NCBI GenBank assembly: GCA_004335735.1
Contig: QAXK01001018.1
Coordinates: 1 to 64,000, forward strand
DNA: 64,000 nt
Source: Chlorella sp. KRBP
Lineage: Eukaryota > Chlorophyta > Trebouxiophyceae > Chlorellales > Chlorellaceae
Direction: 5' to 3'
Shown here: one piece after another, positions 41,849 through 49,801 of the stretch
How positions within the stretch are numbered: position 1 is the stretch's first letter
Layout: each line of letters opens with the position of its first letter
Position numbers and translations under genes: made by a program
The notes under the pieces: model-generated
The model's database searches: none
Told to the model about the DNA's origin: nothing
Seen by the model: only the letters and a program-made list of their open reading frames with translations

Positions 41849-42618
41849 CGACCCGCCCCGCCGTCGCCGAGGGCCGGGCCGGCGGCGTCGCGAGGCAGCT
41901 GCGGGCCGAGTACCGCAAGCTCGCCACGCTCCGGTCCACCGCCGCCGTGCTGGCGGTCGCGCTCGCGGTGGAGCTCGTGCTCCGCGCGGTGAGCGTCGCG
42001 GTGCTGCCCACGGACCCCGCACCCTCGGACGTCGTCGCGGCCCTCAAGCCCTCGATCGCCTTCGCCGTCTCCGTGACGATCCTGCCGGTCGTCGTCGCCA
42101 CCCAGGAGTGGCGGTGGGCCACCGCGTTCTCCACGTTCGCCCTCGAGCCGCGGCGGCCCGTCGTGCTCCTCGCGAAGGCGGCGGCGGGAGGCATCGCGGG
42201 GCTCGTGGCCGCCGCCGTGCTCTCCGGGCTCGCCGTCGCCCTCCAGGTCACCGTGCTCCTCGCCGACGGGACGACGCTCCCGCCGGCCGGGCGTCTCGCC
42301 GCCGTCACGACCGGACCCGTGCTCGCGGGATGCCTGCTCGGCGTCGCCGCCGTCCACCTGGGGCTCATCGTCCGGTCGCAGACCATCGCCGTCCCCCTCC
42401 TCGCGCTGGCACTGTTCGTCGTCCCCCTCCCCCTCCAGCTGCTCGGCCCCCGCGCCTACGCGGCCACGCCCAGCGGGTGGACCGATGCCCTTGCGGGACA
42501 GGCGGGCTCCGGGGTCGGCCTCTGGTCGCCGGGGACCGCCCTGCTCGGCCTCCTCGCGCTGGCCGCCGTGCTCGGCCTGGGCGCCCACCGACGGCTCGAC
42601 CGGAGTGACGTCCTGTGA
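41845..42618 (+). CDS. ABC-2-type permease
   Basis: 257 residues from GTG 41845. LRAEYRKLATLRST is the amphipathic coupling start, then about six helices with ATQEWRWATAFSTFALEPRRPVVLLAKA between helices 2 and 3. Partner of the preceding ATPase; the pair may export a drug or peptide sensed by MarR. Confidence 0.87.
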   Translation: MTTRPAVAEGRAGGVARQLRAEYRKLATLRSTAAVLAVALAVELVLRAVSVAVLPTDPAPSDVVAALKPSIAFAVSVTILPVVVATQEWRWATAFSTFALEPRRPVVLLAKAAAGGIAGLVAAAVLSGLAVALQVTVLLADGTTLPPAGRLAAVTTGPVLAGCLLGVAAVHLGLIVRSQTIAVPLLALALFVVPLPLQLLGPRAYAATPSGWTDALAGQAGSGVGLWSPGTALLGLLALAAVLGLGAHRRLDRSDVL

Positions 42619-42655
42619 CGCCCTCCGGACCCACCCGCCCATGAGGAGGCGACGC

Positions 42656-43132
42656 ATGCTCGGACCCGCCGTGGACATGGTGCTCTTCCTCGTCCTCGTC
42701 CTGGCCGTCAACGCCCCGGCACCCCTGCTCGGGCTCGAGTTCGACGACGGATCCACCGCGGCCACCGCCCCGCCCGGGTGGGTGGTGGTGGCCGCGTGGG
42801 TCGTCCTCTTCCCGGCGATGGGCTGGTCCCGGTGGCGCCTGGCCACCGACGGCTCGGCCGAGGCGGCCCACCTGGCGCCGTGGGTCGTCGTCCTCGCCGT
42901 CCTCTGCGCCTCCTACGCCTACTACACCCTCGGCCTCGCCCGGCTGACCGGGGCGAACCCGCTCTGGCTCGGACTCGGCGGTAACATCGCGGTCGTCGTC
43001 GTGGCGACGGTCCTCTGCGTCCTGGCCTGGCCGGAGTCGCGCGCCGCCGCCCTCGCGCTGGCCGCGGTGGCCGTCTGGACCACGTTCGCCAGCGTCTCGG
43101 TCGTCGAGGAGCTCCTGACCTCGCGGCCCTGA
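42656..43132 (+). CDS. TspO/MBR-like small membrane protein
   Basis: 158 residues from ATG 42656, preceded by GAGGAGG. About five hydrophobic segments. PPGWVVVAAWVVLFPAMGWSRWRL resembles the helix-1/2 region of TspO, and a late VWTTFASVSVVEEL resembles helix 5, but several hallmark Trp residues are missing. TspO binds porphyrins and steroids. Might be cotranscribed with the ABC exporter, 37 bp downstream. Confidence 0.5.
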   Translation: MLGPAVDMVLFLVLVLAVNAPAPLLGLEFDDGSTAATAPPGWVVVAAWVVLFPAMGWSRWRLATDGSAEAAHLAPWVVVLAVLCASYAYYTLGLARLTGANPLWLGLGGNIAVVVVATVLCVLAWPESRAAALALAAVAVWTTFASVSVVEELLTSRP

Positions 43133-43209
43133 GCCGCTCCCACCGAGCGCCGCGGACGCGCCGCGGGACGTGTCCGAGGCCCTCTCGGCCGTCCCCCTCG
43201 CCTGAGCCG

Positions 43210-43239
43210 TCGTCACACGGGCCACGTGATCGTCACACG
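43210..43239. promoter_or_regulatory. two TCGTCACACG repeats 20 bp apart
   Basis: The ten-base word occurs at 43210-43219 and 43230-43239, start-to-start 20 bp, about two helical turns, as response regulators often require. About 100 bp before the 85-residue gene. Confidence 0.45.
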
Positions 43240-43335
43240 ACGGCAACACGACCGGCGGCCGGGGTGACACACGGCCTTGCGACGGTGGAGTGGTCAACCG
43301 GTCCCCCAGGGACCCCGACGACGGAAGAGGACACC

Positions 43336-43593
43336 ATGACCACCGGATCCATCGTGCTCGAGACCCCCGAGCAGATCGACGAGCGCACCTCCCACGCCAT
43401 CGCGGCCGCCCAGCTGCGCGGCGAGGCCCGGGCGTCGCGACGGGACCGACGCTCGGTCGTGCGGGCCATCGCGAGCGAGCTCGAGGACCTCGGCCTGCGC
43501 CCGAACCACCCCGAGCTCGCGCGCCGCTACCAGGTCGGCGAGGCGAAGCTCCCCAGCTGGGTCCGCGAGGGCGCGGCGGTCAAGGCCTCCTGA
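43336..43593 (+). CDS. small basic/acidic protein of unknown function
   Basis: 85 residues from ATG 43336 with GAAGAGG upstream. Mostly helical: TPEQIDERTSHAIAAAQLRGEARASRRDRRSVVRAIASELEDLG, then LGLRPNHPELARRYQVGEAKLPSWV. The 24 codons further upstream are unlikely. No family recognised. The upstream direct repeats suggest regulated expression. Confidence 0.6.
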   Translation: MTTGSIVLETPEQIDERTSHAIAAAQLRGEARASRRDRRSVVRAIASELEDLGLRPNHPELARRYQVGEAKLPSWVREGAAVKAS

Positions 43594-43626
43594 GGCCCCG
43601 ACGGGCACCCCGCCACTGCCGCGGGC

Positions 43627-44223
43627 TCACGACGACGGCGTCGTGAGCTCGCGGTAGTCACGTGCGGTGAGCGGTCGGTCGGTCAGCGCGCCGTCGGGCA
43701 GCGGCGCGGAGACCGGGCGACCGTCGCTGCGCAGGAGGACCTCCTCGACACCGGGCAACGACGTCAGGGTCAGCACCGTCTGACCCACCGCCAGCGGGAG
43801 CTGCCCCGCACCGGGAGGCCGGTCCCCGGACGAGACGTCGACGACCACGCGGTCGCCGCTCAGCTCGACCAGGGACAGGCTCGCGGCCGGGCCGAGGGCG
43901 GTCGCCAGGCCCTCCTCGCGCTCGGGCCCCGTGGGTCCGGCCGCGAGGCGTTCGAGGGAGCGGACGACGTTCTCCCGCAGGCTGGTTCCCTGGGTGGCCG
44001 CCGACGCCGCGACGAGCACACCGTCCCGCACGAACCACGTCCGCGGTCCCGTCGTGGCCGCCGTCGTCGGCGTCGACGAGTCCGAGGGGGACGGTGCGGC
44101 GAGGTCGTAGGGCAGGGGTCCGAGGGTCCGCGCCGGCGAGGACGTCGGTGCACCGCAGGCCGCGAGGTGGGCCGCGGCCAGCAGGGCCACCGCCGACCCC
44201 ACGGCACGTCGCCGGCCGGTCAC
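43627..44223 (-). CDS. GerMN-domain lipoprotein
   Basis: 198 residues from GTG 44223, overlapping the kinase stop as GTGA. AVALLAAAHLAAC is a lipoprotein signal with lipobox LAAC. A Ser/Thr/Pro linker precedes a GerMN domain: SLRENVVRSLERLAAGPTGPEREEGLATALGPAASLSLVEL and DRVVVDVSSG. Arrangement response regulator-kinase-GerMN lipoprotein parallels mtrA-mtrB-lpqB, in which LpqB modulates the kinase from outside. Confidence 0.85.
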   Translation of the reverse strand: MTGRRRAVGSAVALLAAAHLAACGAPTSSPARTLGPLPYDLAAPSPSDSSTPTTAATTGPRTWFVRDGVLVAASAATQGTSLRENVVRSLERLAAGPTGPEREEGLATALGPAASLSLVELSGDRVVVDVSSGDRPPGAGQLPLAVGQTVLTLTSLPGVEEVLLRSDGRPVSAPLPDGALTDRPLTARDYRELTTPSS

Positions 44224-45602
44224 GACGCACCTCCCGGTGGGACGTCGTGGGCCGGGAGCCCGAGGACGAAGGCGGCACCCCCGGAGGCGGCCTCCTCGCA
44301 CCGCACCGAGCCGCCGTGCCCCCGGACGGTCTCGGCGACGAGGCTCAGCCCGAGGCCCGACCCCGGGCTCGAGCCGCGCGACCCCACCCGGGCGAACCGC
44401 TCGAACACCCGCTGGCGCTCGGCCGGGGGCACCCCGGGCCCGGAGTCGAGCACCCGCACCTCCACCGTGGCCCCACGGCGCCCCACCTCGACCGACGTGG
44501 CGCCGCCGCCGTGCGTGTCCGCGTTGTCGAGCAGGTTGACCACCGCCCGGTGGAGGCTGGCCTTCTGGCCGAGGACGACGAGGGGACCGCCCGCCACGGT
44601 GACCAGTCCGGGAGGGCGCAGCGTGTCCTCCACGCTGTGCGTCACGAGCTCCCCGAGGTCGACCGGCTCGGGTGGGGCGTCGACCACGCCCGCGTCGAGG
44701 CGACCCAGGGCGAGGAGGTGCTCGAGCGAGCGGTGGAGGCGACGCACCTCGCGCTCCACGAGCTCGGTCGCGGCCCGCCTCCGGCCCGGGTCCCCGTCCT
44801 CGGTCGCCCGCAGGACCGACAGGCTGGTCATGAGCGTGGTCACCGGCGAGCGCAGCTCGTGGGCGACGTCGGCAGCGAACCGGGCGTCGCGCTGCATCCG
44901 CTCGTCGAGGGCCTCGACCATCGTGTTGAACGACCCGACGATGACCGCGAGGTCGGGGTCGGCCGTCTCCGGGAGCCTCGTCGTCATCCGCCCGGCCGCG
45001 ATGCTCGCCGCCGCGCCCGCGACGTCGCCGAGCGGCGCCACGACCCGCGCCGACGCGGCCCGGCCGATGAGGGCGCCGCCGACGGTCGTCGCGAGCGCGA
45101 ACCCGCCGAGGACGAGGCCGAGCGTCCGCAGGGTGGAGTCGAGCTCCGTGGTCGGGGTCACCTCGTAGAACCCGACGCCGACCGAGGGCACCGGAACCCC
45201 GACGACGAGGGCCGGGCCGCCGTCCAGGCGGGTCCAGGCCTGCGCGGCGCGGCCGTCGGCGACCCGGGCCCGGACGTCCGCGGGCAGCGTCCCGGCGTCG
45301 CCCTCGAGGGACGAGGCGTACCAGCGCCCTCCGCGGTTCACGAACACCAGCGCCCCGGAGGGCGGTGAGGTCTGAGCGAGGACGTCGCTGACGCGAGCGC
45401 CGTTGGTGCGCAACCCTTCCCGCACGAGGGCGGCGTCGACGAAGGCCTGACGGGCGGCGGCGGCCTCGCGCTGGTCGACGAGGAAGTGCCGCGCCGTGAG
45501 GTAGGTGCCGACGGCGAGCAGGAGGGACAGCACGAGGGCCAGGGCCGCGAACGACGCGGTCGAGGTGGCGCGCACCCCGACGGTGCGCGGCCGTGCGCTC
45601 AC
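44220..45602 (-). CDS. sensor histidine kinase
   Basis: 460 residues from GTG 45602. TM1 about residues 18-38, an extracytoplasmic sensor of about 115 residues, TM2 about 160-181, HAMP to about 232. H-box DVAHELRSP with His248, N-box NLLDNADTHGG, and G-boxes DSGPGVPPAERQ and GSGLGLSLVAE. It should autophosphorylate and pass phosphate to the neighbouring regulator. Overlaps the regulator stop by four bases. Confidence 0.94.
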   Translation of the reverse strand: MSARPRTVGVRATSTASFAALALVLSLLLAVGTYLTARHFLVDQREAAAARQAFVDAALVREGLRTNGARVSDVLAQTSPPSGALVFVNRGGRWYASSLEGDAGTLPADVRARVADGRAAQAWTRLDGGPALVVGVPVPSVGVGFYEVTPTTELDSTLRTLGLVLGGFALATTVGGALIGRAASARVVAPLGDVAGAAASIAAGRMTTRLPETADPDLAVIVGSFNTMVEALDERMQRDARFAADVAHELRSPVTTLMTSLSVLRATEDGDPGRRRAATELVEREVRRLHRSLEHLLALGRLDAGVVDAPPEPVDLGELVTHSVEDTLRPPGLVTVAGGPLVVLGQKASLHRAVVNLLDNADTHGGGATSVEVGRRGATVEVRVLDSGPGVPPAERQRVFERFARVGSRGSSPGSGLGLSLVAETVRGHGGSVRCEEAASGGAAFVLGLPAHDVPPGGAS

Positions 45603-46309
45603 GCGGGGTCCAGGCGGTACCCGAGCCCTCGGACGGTGACGAGCAGCTGCGGGTCGGAGGCGTCGAGCTCGATCTTGGTGCGGAGCCGGCGCACGTGGAC
45701 ATCGACGATGCGGTCGTCGCCGAAGTAGCCCCGCTCCCAGACCCGCTCCAGCAGCAGCTGCCGGCTGAGCACCCGCCCCGGGGACCCCGCGAACTCCTGG
45801 AGCAGGCGGTACTCGGTGACCGTGACGTGGACCTCGTCCTCCCCGCGTCGCACGACGCCCGCACGCGCGTCGAGCACGAGGGGTCCGTTCGCGGCGTCGA
45901 GGACGAGCGTCCCCGGGCCGTCGTCGACGGGTTCCGCCGGCCGCACCGGCGGACGGCGCCGCAGGGCCCGCAGGCGCGCGCTCAGCTCCTTGATCTCGAA
46001 CGGCTTGGTCACGTAGTCGTCGGCACCGGCCTCCAGCGCGGCGACGATGTCGTGCGTGTCGGCCTTGGCGCTCAGCACGATGACCGGGACGTCGGTGCGC
46101 CGGCGGACCTCGCGGATGAAGCCGAAGCCGTCCATCCCGCCGAGCATGAGGTCGACGAGGAACACGTCGACCCCGTCGAGCCCGGTGTCGGCGAGCGCCT
46201 CCTCCGCGGAGGGGTGGCTCGTCACGTCGTAGCCCTCGTCCTCGAGGGCCATGGTCAGGGCGACGCGGATCCCGTCGTCGTCGTCGAGCACGAGGAGCCT
46301 GGCTGGCAT
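45599..46309 (-). CDS. OmpR/PhoB-type response regulator
   Basis: 236 residues from ATG 46309. Receiver domain with acidic cluster LDDDDG, phospho-acceptor Asp53 (FLVDLMLGG), switch Ser in IVLSAKAD and Lys in YVTKPFE. The winged-helix output domain covers about 140-235 (VTVTEYRLLQEFAGSPGRVLSRQLLLERVW, DVHVRRLRTKIE). First gene of the operon; divergent from the STAS operon over a 122-bp gap. Confidence 0.95.
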   Translation of the reverse strand: MPARLLVLDDDDGIRVALTMALEDEGYDVTSHPSAEEALADTGLDGVDVFLVDLMLGGMDGFGFIREVRRRTDVPVIVLSAKADTHDIVAALEAGADDYVTKPFEIKELSARLRALRRRPPVRPAEPVDDGPGTLVLDAANGPLVLDARAGVVRRGEDEVHVTVTEYRLLQEFAGSPGRVLSRQLLLERVWERGYFGDDRIVDVHVRRLRTKIELDASDPQLLVTVRGLGYRLDPA

Positions 46310-46431
46310 CCCGGCAGTCTGCCACCGTGCCCCTCCCCCACCCGGCCGTGGGGACGGCTCGGCCGCGGTTGTCACGAAACCGCAAACTTCCCGTGCGGAC
46401 GACCGTCACGCGCGCGTGCCACGGTCTCCCC

Positions 46432-46743
46432 ATGACCGGGACCGACGGACGAGCACGCAGCGGACCCTCGTCGTCGCTGTCGGTCGAGCTGGGCGACCCG
46501 GCACCGGGCGCCGACCTCCACCGCGTGCGCGAGGGCGTGGCCCGCGGGGTCGCCTCCGGGCAGGGGCTCGAGCTCGACCTCTCCCACGTCGCGGTCCTCT
46601 CCTCGCCCGTCGTCGCGACGATCCTCTGGGCCCAGCGCTCCTGCCTGACGCGCAACCTGCCCTTCGCGGTCACCGGAGGGAACGCGGGCACCCGCCACGT
46701 CCTCGCCCGCTGCGGGCTGTCCCAGCCGGGGGTCGGCCGATGA
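46432..46743 (+). CDS. STAS-domain protein (anti-anti-sigma-like)
   Basis: 103 residues from ATG 46432. LSVELGDPAPGADLHRVREGV and LELDLSHVAVLSSPVVATILWAQRSC fit the alpha/beta STAS fold, with the LSSP region where SpoIIAA-type proteins carry the phospho-Ser. Stop overlaps the next start. With the phosphatase-like neighbour this could be part of a partner-switching module. Confidence 0.65.
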   Translation: MTGTDGRARSGPSSSLSVELGDPAPGADLHRVREGVARGVASGQGLELDLSHVAVLSSPVVATILWAQRSCLTRNLPFAVTGGNAGTRHVLARCGLSQPGVGR

Positions 46744-47249
46744 TGACCTGGATCGTCGGCGACGCCATCGTCAGCACCGAGCACGACGACATCTGGTCGG
46801 TGACCTGCGCCGAGTACCCGCGCGGGCTGGTGCGTGTCCGTCACCGTCGCCGGTTGACCCAGGTGGTCGTTGCCGACACCGTGGACCCCGGTGAGCCGGA
46901 ACCACGTTCGTTCGGCGCCGCGTCGTGCACGAGCGAGGGCGAGCTGCTCGTGACGCTGCGGGACGCCCCACCGGCCATCGTCGTCGGCGGCCCGGACCAC
47001 CGCACGCGGCCGGCCACCAGCTCCGGGTACGACAGCGAGTTCCCCCTCCCGGGCCAGCGCCTCATCCTCCTGTCGTGCGCGGCGTTCGAGGCCGCCCCGA
47101 CCCTCCTCGCCGACGCCGTGGGCGCTGCCGGGGACCGGCTCGCCACCGAGGACCCGCAGAGCCTCCTGCTCGCCCTGCTCGAGCCCGCCGGGCGCGGGGC
47201 GGGGACCGTCATCGACCGCCGACCGCACCCCGGAGGAGACGTCCCGTGA
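46740..47249 (+). CDS. unknown protein resembling the C-terminal part of an SpoIIE/PP2C phosphatase
   Basis: 169 residues from ATG 46740. LLVTLRDAPPAIVVGGPDHRTRP and FPLPGQRLILLSCAAFEAAP resemble the GHPPxLL and PGDxLLLYTDG blocks of PP2C/SpoIIE proteins, but the catalytic Asp residues are not evident (CAAFEA replaces TDG). So it is probably non-catalytic or not a phosphatase at all. Coupled to the STAS gene before and a 56-residue gene after. Confidence 0.45.
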   Translation: MMTWIVGDAIVSTEHDDIWSVTCAEYPRGLVRVRHRRRLTQVVVADTVDPGEPEPRSFGAASCTSEGELLVTLRDAPPAIVVGGPDHRTRPATSSGYDSEFPLPGQRLILLSCAAFEAAPTLLADAVGAAGDRLATEDPQSLLLALLEPAGRGAGTVIDRRPHPGGDVP

Positions 47250-47416
47250 TCCCGTGCCCCGCCTTCGCCCAGGCCCTGACCGAGGAGCGCGACGCCGCGT
47301 TCACCGAGCTCCTGCGGTCGGTGTCCCAGGAGTCCCGGACCGACGCCCTGGCCCGCCTGGCCGACCTGGACGACCTGGGGCTGCGTGCCCTCGACCTCGT
47401 CGCCCCACCGTGCTGA
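47246..47416 (+). CDS. small protein, third gene of the STAS operon
   Basis: 56 residues from GTG 47246, GTGA overlap with the preceding stop and GGAGGAG upstream. Helical: CPAFAQALTEERDAAFTELLRSVSQESRTDALARLADLDDLG. No family recognised. Too regular in spacing and overlap to be chance. Confidence 0.55.
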   Translation: MIPCPAFAQALTEERDAAFTELLRSVSQESRTDALARLADLDDLGLRALDLVAPPC

Positions 47417-47473
47417 GCCCTCGTCCGCGGTAGCGTCCGGACGGACACCACCACCGGCCGGAAGGGGACTCCC

Positions 47474-47524
47474 GTGCTCGACGACGAGGACCGCCGCCCC
47501 CGCCGGGCCCGGTCCGGCGCGTGA
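47474..47524 (+). CDS. 16-codon upstream ORF coupled to the DUF2254 gene
   Basis: GTG 47474 follows GGAAGGGG at a good distance, and its stop overlaps the DUF2254 GTG as GTGA. The peptide is charged (LDDEDRRPRRARSGA). It may set translation of the next gene. The DUF2254 start itself has no Shine-Dalgarno. Confidence 0.35.
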   Translation: MLDDEDRRPRRARSGA

Positions 47525-48753
47525 GGGCGGTCCTGCGTGGGCTGACCCACCGCTTCTGGGTGCTCCCGCTGCTGTGCGCGGTCGCCGCCGCCGCGCTCGC
47601 CCTCGGCGTGACCTCGCTCGACGAGTCCCTCGACACCTCGCTGCGCCTGCCGTTCCTCTTCGCCGGCGGCCCCGAGGGGGCACGGTCCGTGCTGTCGGCG
47701 ATCATCACCTCGATGATCTCCTTCACGGGGCTGGTCTTCTCCATCACCATCGTGGTCCTGCAGCTGACGAGCAGCCAGTTCTCGCCCCGCGTGCTGCGCA
47801 CCTTCCTCGACGACCGCTTCAACCAGCTGACCCTCGGGGTCTTCGTCGCGACCTTCGTCCTCGCCCTCGTCGTGCTCCGCGGGGTGCGGGGGACGGCCCA
47901 GGTCGACCCGTTCGTGCCGCAGCTCGCGGTGACCCTGTCCTTCCTCATGGTCCTGGCGTCGGTGGTGGTCTTCCTCGCCTACATCCACCACATCGCGCAG
48001 TCGATCCGGGCGGCCACGATCATCGACACCATCGCCGCGGACACGCGGGCCCTCCTCGACCGGCTGGTCCCGGCCGACGGACGCACCGCCCCGGTGGCGC
48101 CCGCGGCGGACGGGCCCTCGCGCCTCGTGACGGCCGACGGGCCGGGCATCGTGCAGTGGGTCGACGACGAGGGCCTGGCCCGGCTCGCCGAACGGGAGGG
48201 CGTTCGGGTGGAGCTCCTGCGCGCCGTCGGCGAGTTCGTCGCCGGCGGGGCCCCGCTGGCCAGGGTGGTCGGTGCCGGGGAGCTCCCCGACGACCGGGTG
48301 CGCGCGGCCGTGCACCTCGGGCGCGAGCGGAGCATGGACGAGGACCTCGGGTTCGGCCTGCGCCAGCTCGTCGACATCGCCGAGCGAGCGCTCTCGCCGG
48401 GCGTCAACGACCCCACGACGGCCGTCCAGGCGATCGACCAGCTCCACGACCTCGTGCGGCGGCTGGCGACGCGCGTCGTGCCGCCGCGCCAGCGCACCGC
48501 GGACGACGGTCGCCTGCTGGTCTCCGTGCCCGGGCCGGGCTTCGCCGAGCTCCTGTCGCTCTCCGTCGACGAGGTCCGCCACTGGGGCGGCGACAGCGAC
48601 CGCGTCCAGCGCCGGGTGCTCGTCATGCTCGCCGACCTCGAGGCCGCCGCACGCCCCGAGCACCTTCCGGCGGTCCGGGCCGCGATCTCGCGCGCACCAC
48701 GGCCCGAGGAGGTGCCGGGCGCCGCCTCGGCCTCCGACGTCGGGCTCCGCTGA
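47521..48753 (+). CDS. DUF2254 membrane protein
   Basis: 410 residues from GTG 47521. Four hydrophobic helices in the first 170 residues with ITSMISFTGLVFSITIVVLQLTSSQFSPRVLRTFLDD, the family hallmark, then a soluble C-terminal half with FGLRQLVDIAERALSPGVNDPTTAVQAIDQL. Function is not established for the family. Confidence 0.9.
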   Translation: MRAVLRGLTHRFWVLPLLCAVAAAALALGVTSLDESLDTSLRLPFLFAGGPEGARSVLSAIITSMISFTGLVFSITIVVLQLTSSQFSPRVLRTFLDDRFNQLTLGVFVATFVLALVVLRGVRGTAQVDPFVPQLAVTLSFLMVLASVVVFLAYIHHIAQSIRAATIIDTIAADTRALLDRLVPADGRTAPVAPAADGPSRLVTADGPGIVQWVDDEGLARLAEREGVRVELLRAVGEFVAGGAPLARVVGAGELPDDRVRAAVHLGRERSMDEDLGFGLRQLVDIAERALSPGVNDPTTAVQAIDQLHDLVRRLATRVVPPRQRTADDGRLLVSVPGPGFAELLSLSVDEVRHWGGDSDRVQRRVLVMLADLEAAARPEHLPAVRAAISRAPRPEEVPGAASASDVGLR

Positions 48754-48777
48754 CGCCGGGCCCCCGGCCCGCGGGCC

Positions 48778-49770
48778 TCAGCCGCGGAACGGGATGGCCG
48801 AGCGGAGCACCGGCACGTCGTACCCGTGCGCGAGGAGGACCTGGCGCACCGACGCCGAGGCCTCCGGGCCGTTCGGCGAGGGCGACACCGCGACCGCCCG
48901 CACCGGGAGCGGCGACGGGGTCGACACGACGGGCGCGTCGGGCCGACGCGGGTCGGGCCCGGTGAGCCTCAGGTACGGGGCGATGCCGTACGCCGAGGCA
49001 CGGTAGGACAGCAGGGCGGCCTCGAGGCGGCTGCCCTCGGTGCCGGGTCGCGTGAGCAGCATCGTCGACCAGCGCGTCTCGCGCTCGTCGGCGAACCCGG
49101 CGTGCTTCACGAGGAGCAGCGCCTCGTGGAGGGCCTCGAGGAACGGCTCCAGGTGGGTGGCGAGCCGCTCCCTGACCTCGGGCGGCAGGTCGGCGCCGGC
49201 GTCTTCGGGAGGCCTCTGCGAGAACAGGTTCGACCCCAGGCCACCGGCGAGGTCGCCGAGCAGGGCCAGCGCCGCGTCGACGAGCTCGAGCTGCTCCGCA
49301 CGCTCGTACCGCACCGGTCGCCAGCCCTGGTGCCGCAGGTACACGCCGTCGGACCCGTCGAGGCGCAGGTCGACCTCACGGGTGGTCAGCGCCGCGAGGC
49401 CGGCGCCCGGGTCGAGCCCGAGGGCGTAGGACTCGCGGGCGCCGCCGTAGAGCCGCCACATGGCCAGGGAGTCCGGGGACCGGCTCGCGCTGAGGATGAA
49501 GGCGCTGTCCGCTCCCGGCCCCTCGCCGTGCTCGGTCGAGGTACGGACCCGCTCGGCCAGCTCGGCCGCGAGCCGCTCGTCGTGCTCGCCCGCCATCTCG
49601 AGGATGCGGTCGACGACCATCCGGCCCCCGAGCACCACCTCCTCGCGGTCGTTGAGGAACGGTGCGGCGGTGGCCCAGAGCGTGTGCGTCGCGAGGATCG
49701 CGAGCAGCCCGGGGCCGTCGGTGTAGTGCCAGGCGAGGTCGTCCGGCAGCGGCTCGCTCTCGAGGGGCAT
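48778..49770 (-). CDS. DUF2971 family protein
   Basis: 330 residues. WHYTDGPGLLAILATHTLWATAAPFLNDREEV, then SASRSPDSLAMWRLYGGARESYALGLD and HAGFADERETRW are the conserved blocks. The role of the family is unknown; some members sit in defence or stress loci. ATG 49770 is preceded by TAGGGT (49777-49782, minus strand) at the leaderless distance. Confidence 0.82.
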   Translation of the reverse strand: MPLESEPLPDDLAWHYTDGPGLLAILATHTLWATAAPFLNDREEVVLGGRMVVDRILEMAGEHDERLAAELAERVRTSTEHGEGPGADSAFILSASRSPDSLAMWRLYGGARESYALGLDPGAGLAALTTREVDLRLDGSDGVYLRHQGWRPVRYERAEQLELVDAALALLGDLAGGLGSNLFSQRPPEDAGADLPPEVRERLATHLEPFLEALHEALLLVKHAGFADERETRWSTMLLTRPGTEGSRLEAALLSYRASAYGIAPYLRLTGPDPRRPDAPVVSTPSPLPVRAVAVSPSPNGPEASASVRQVLLAHGYDVPVLRSAIPFRG

Positions 49771-49776
49771 GACGCG

Positions 49777-49782
49777 ACCCTA
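49777..49782 (-). promoter_or_regulatory. -10 box of leaderless DUF2971 promoter
   Basis: TAGGGT on the minus strand, six bases before ATG 49770; the same hexamer serves sdhC and the uridylyltransferase gene. Confidence 0.5.
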
Positions 49783-49801
49783 GCCACGCCCGGCCCCCGG
49801 A

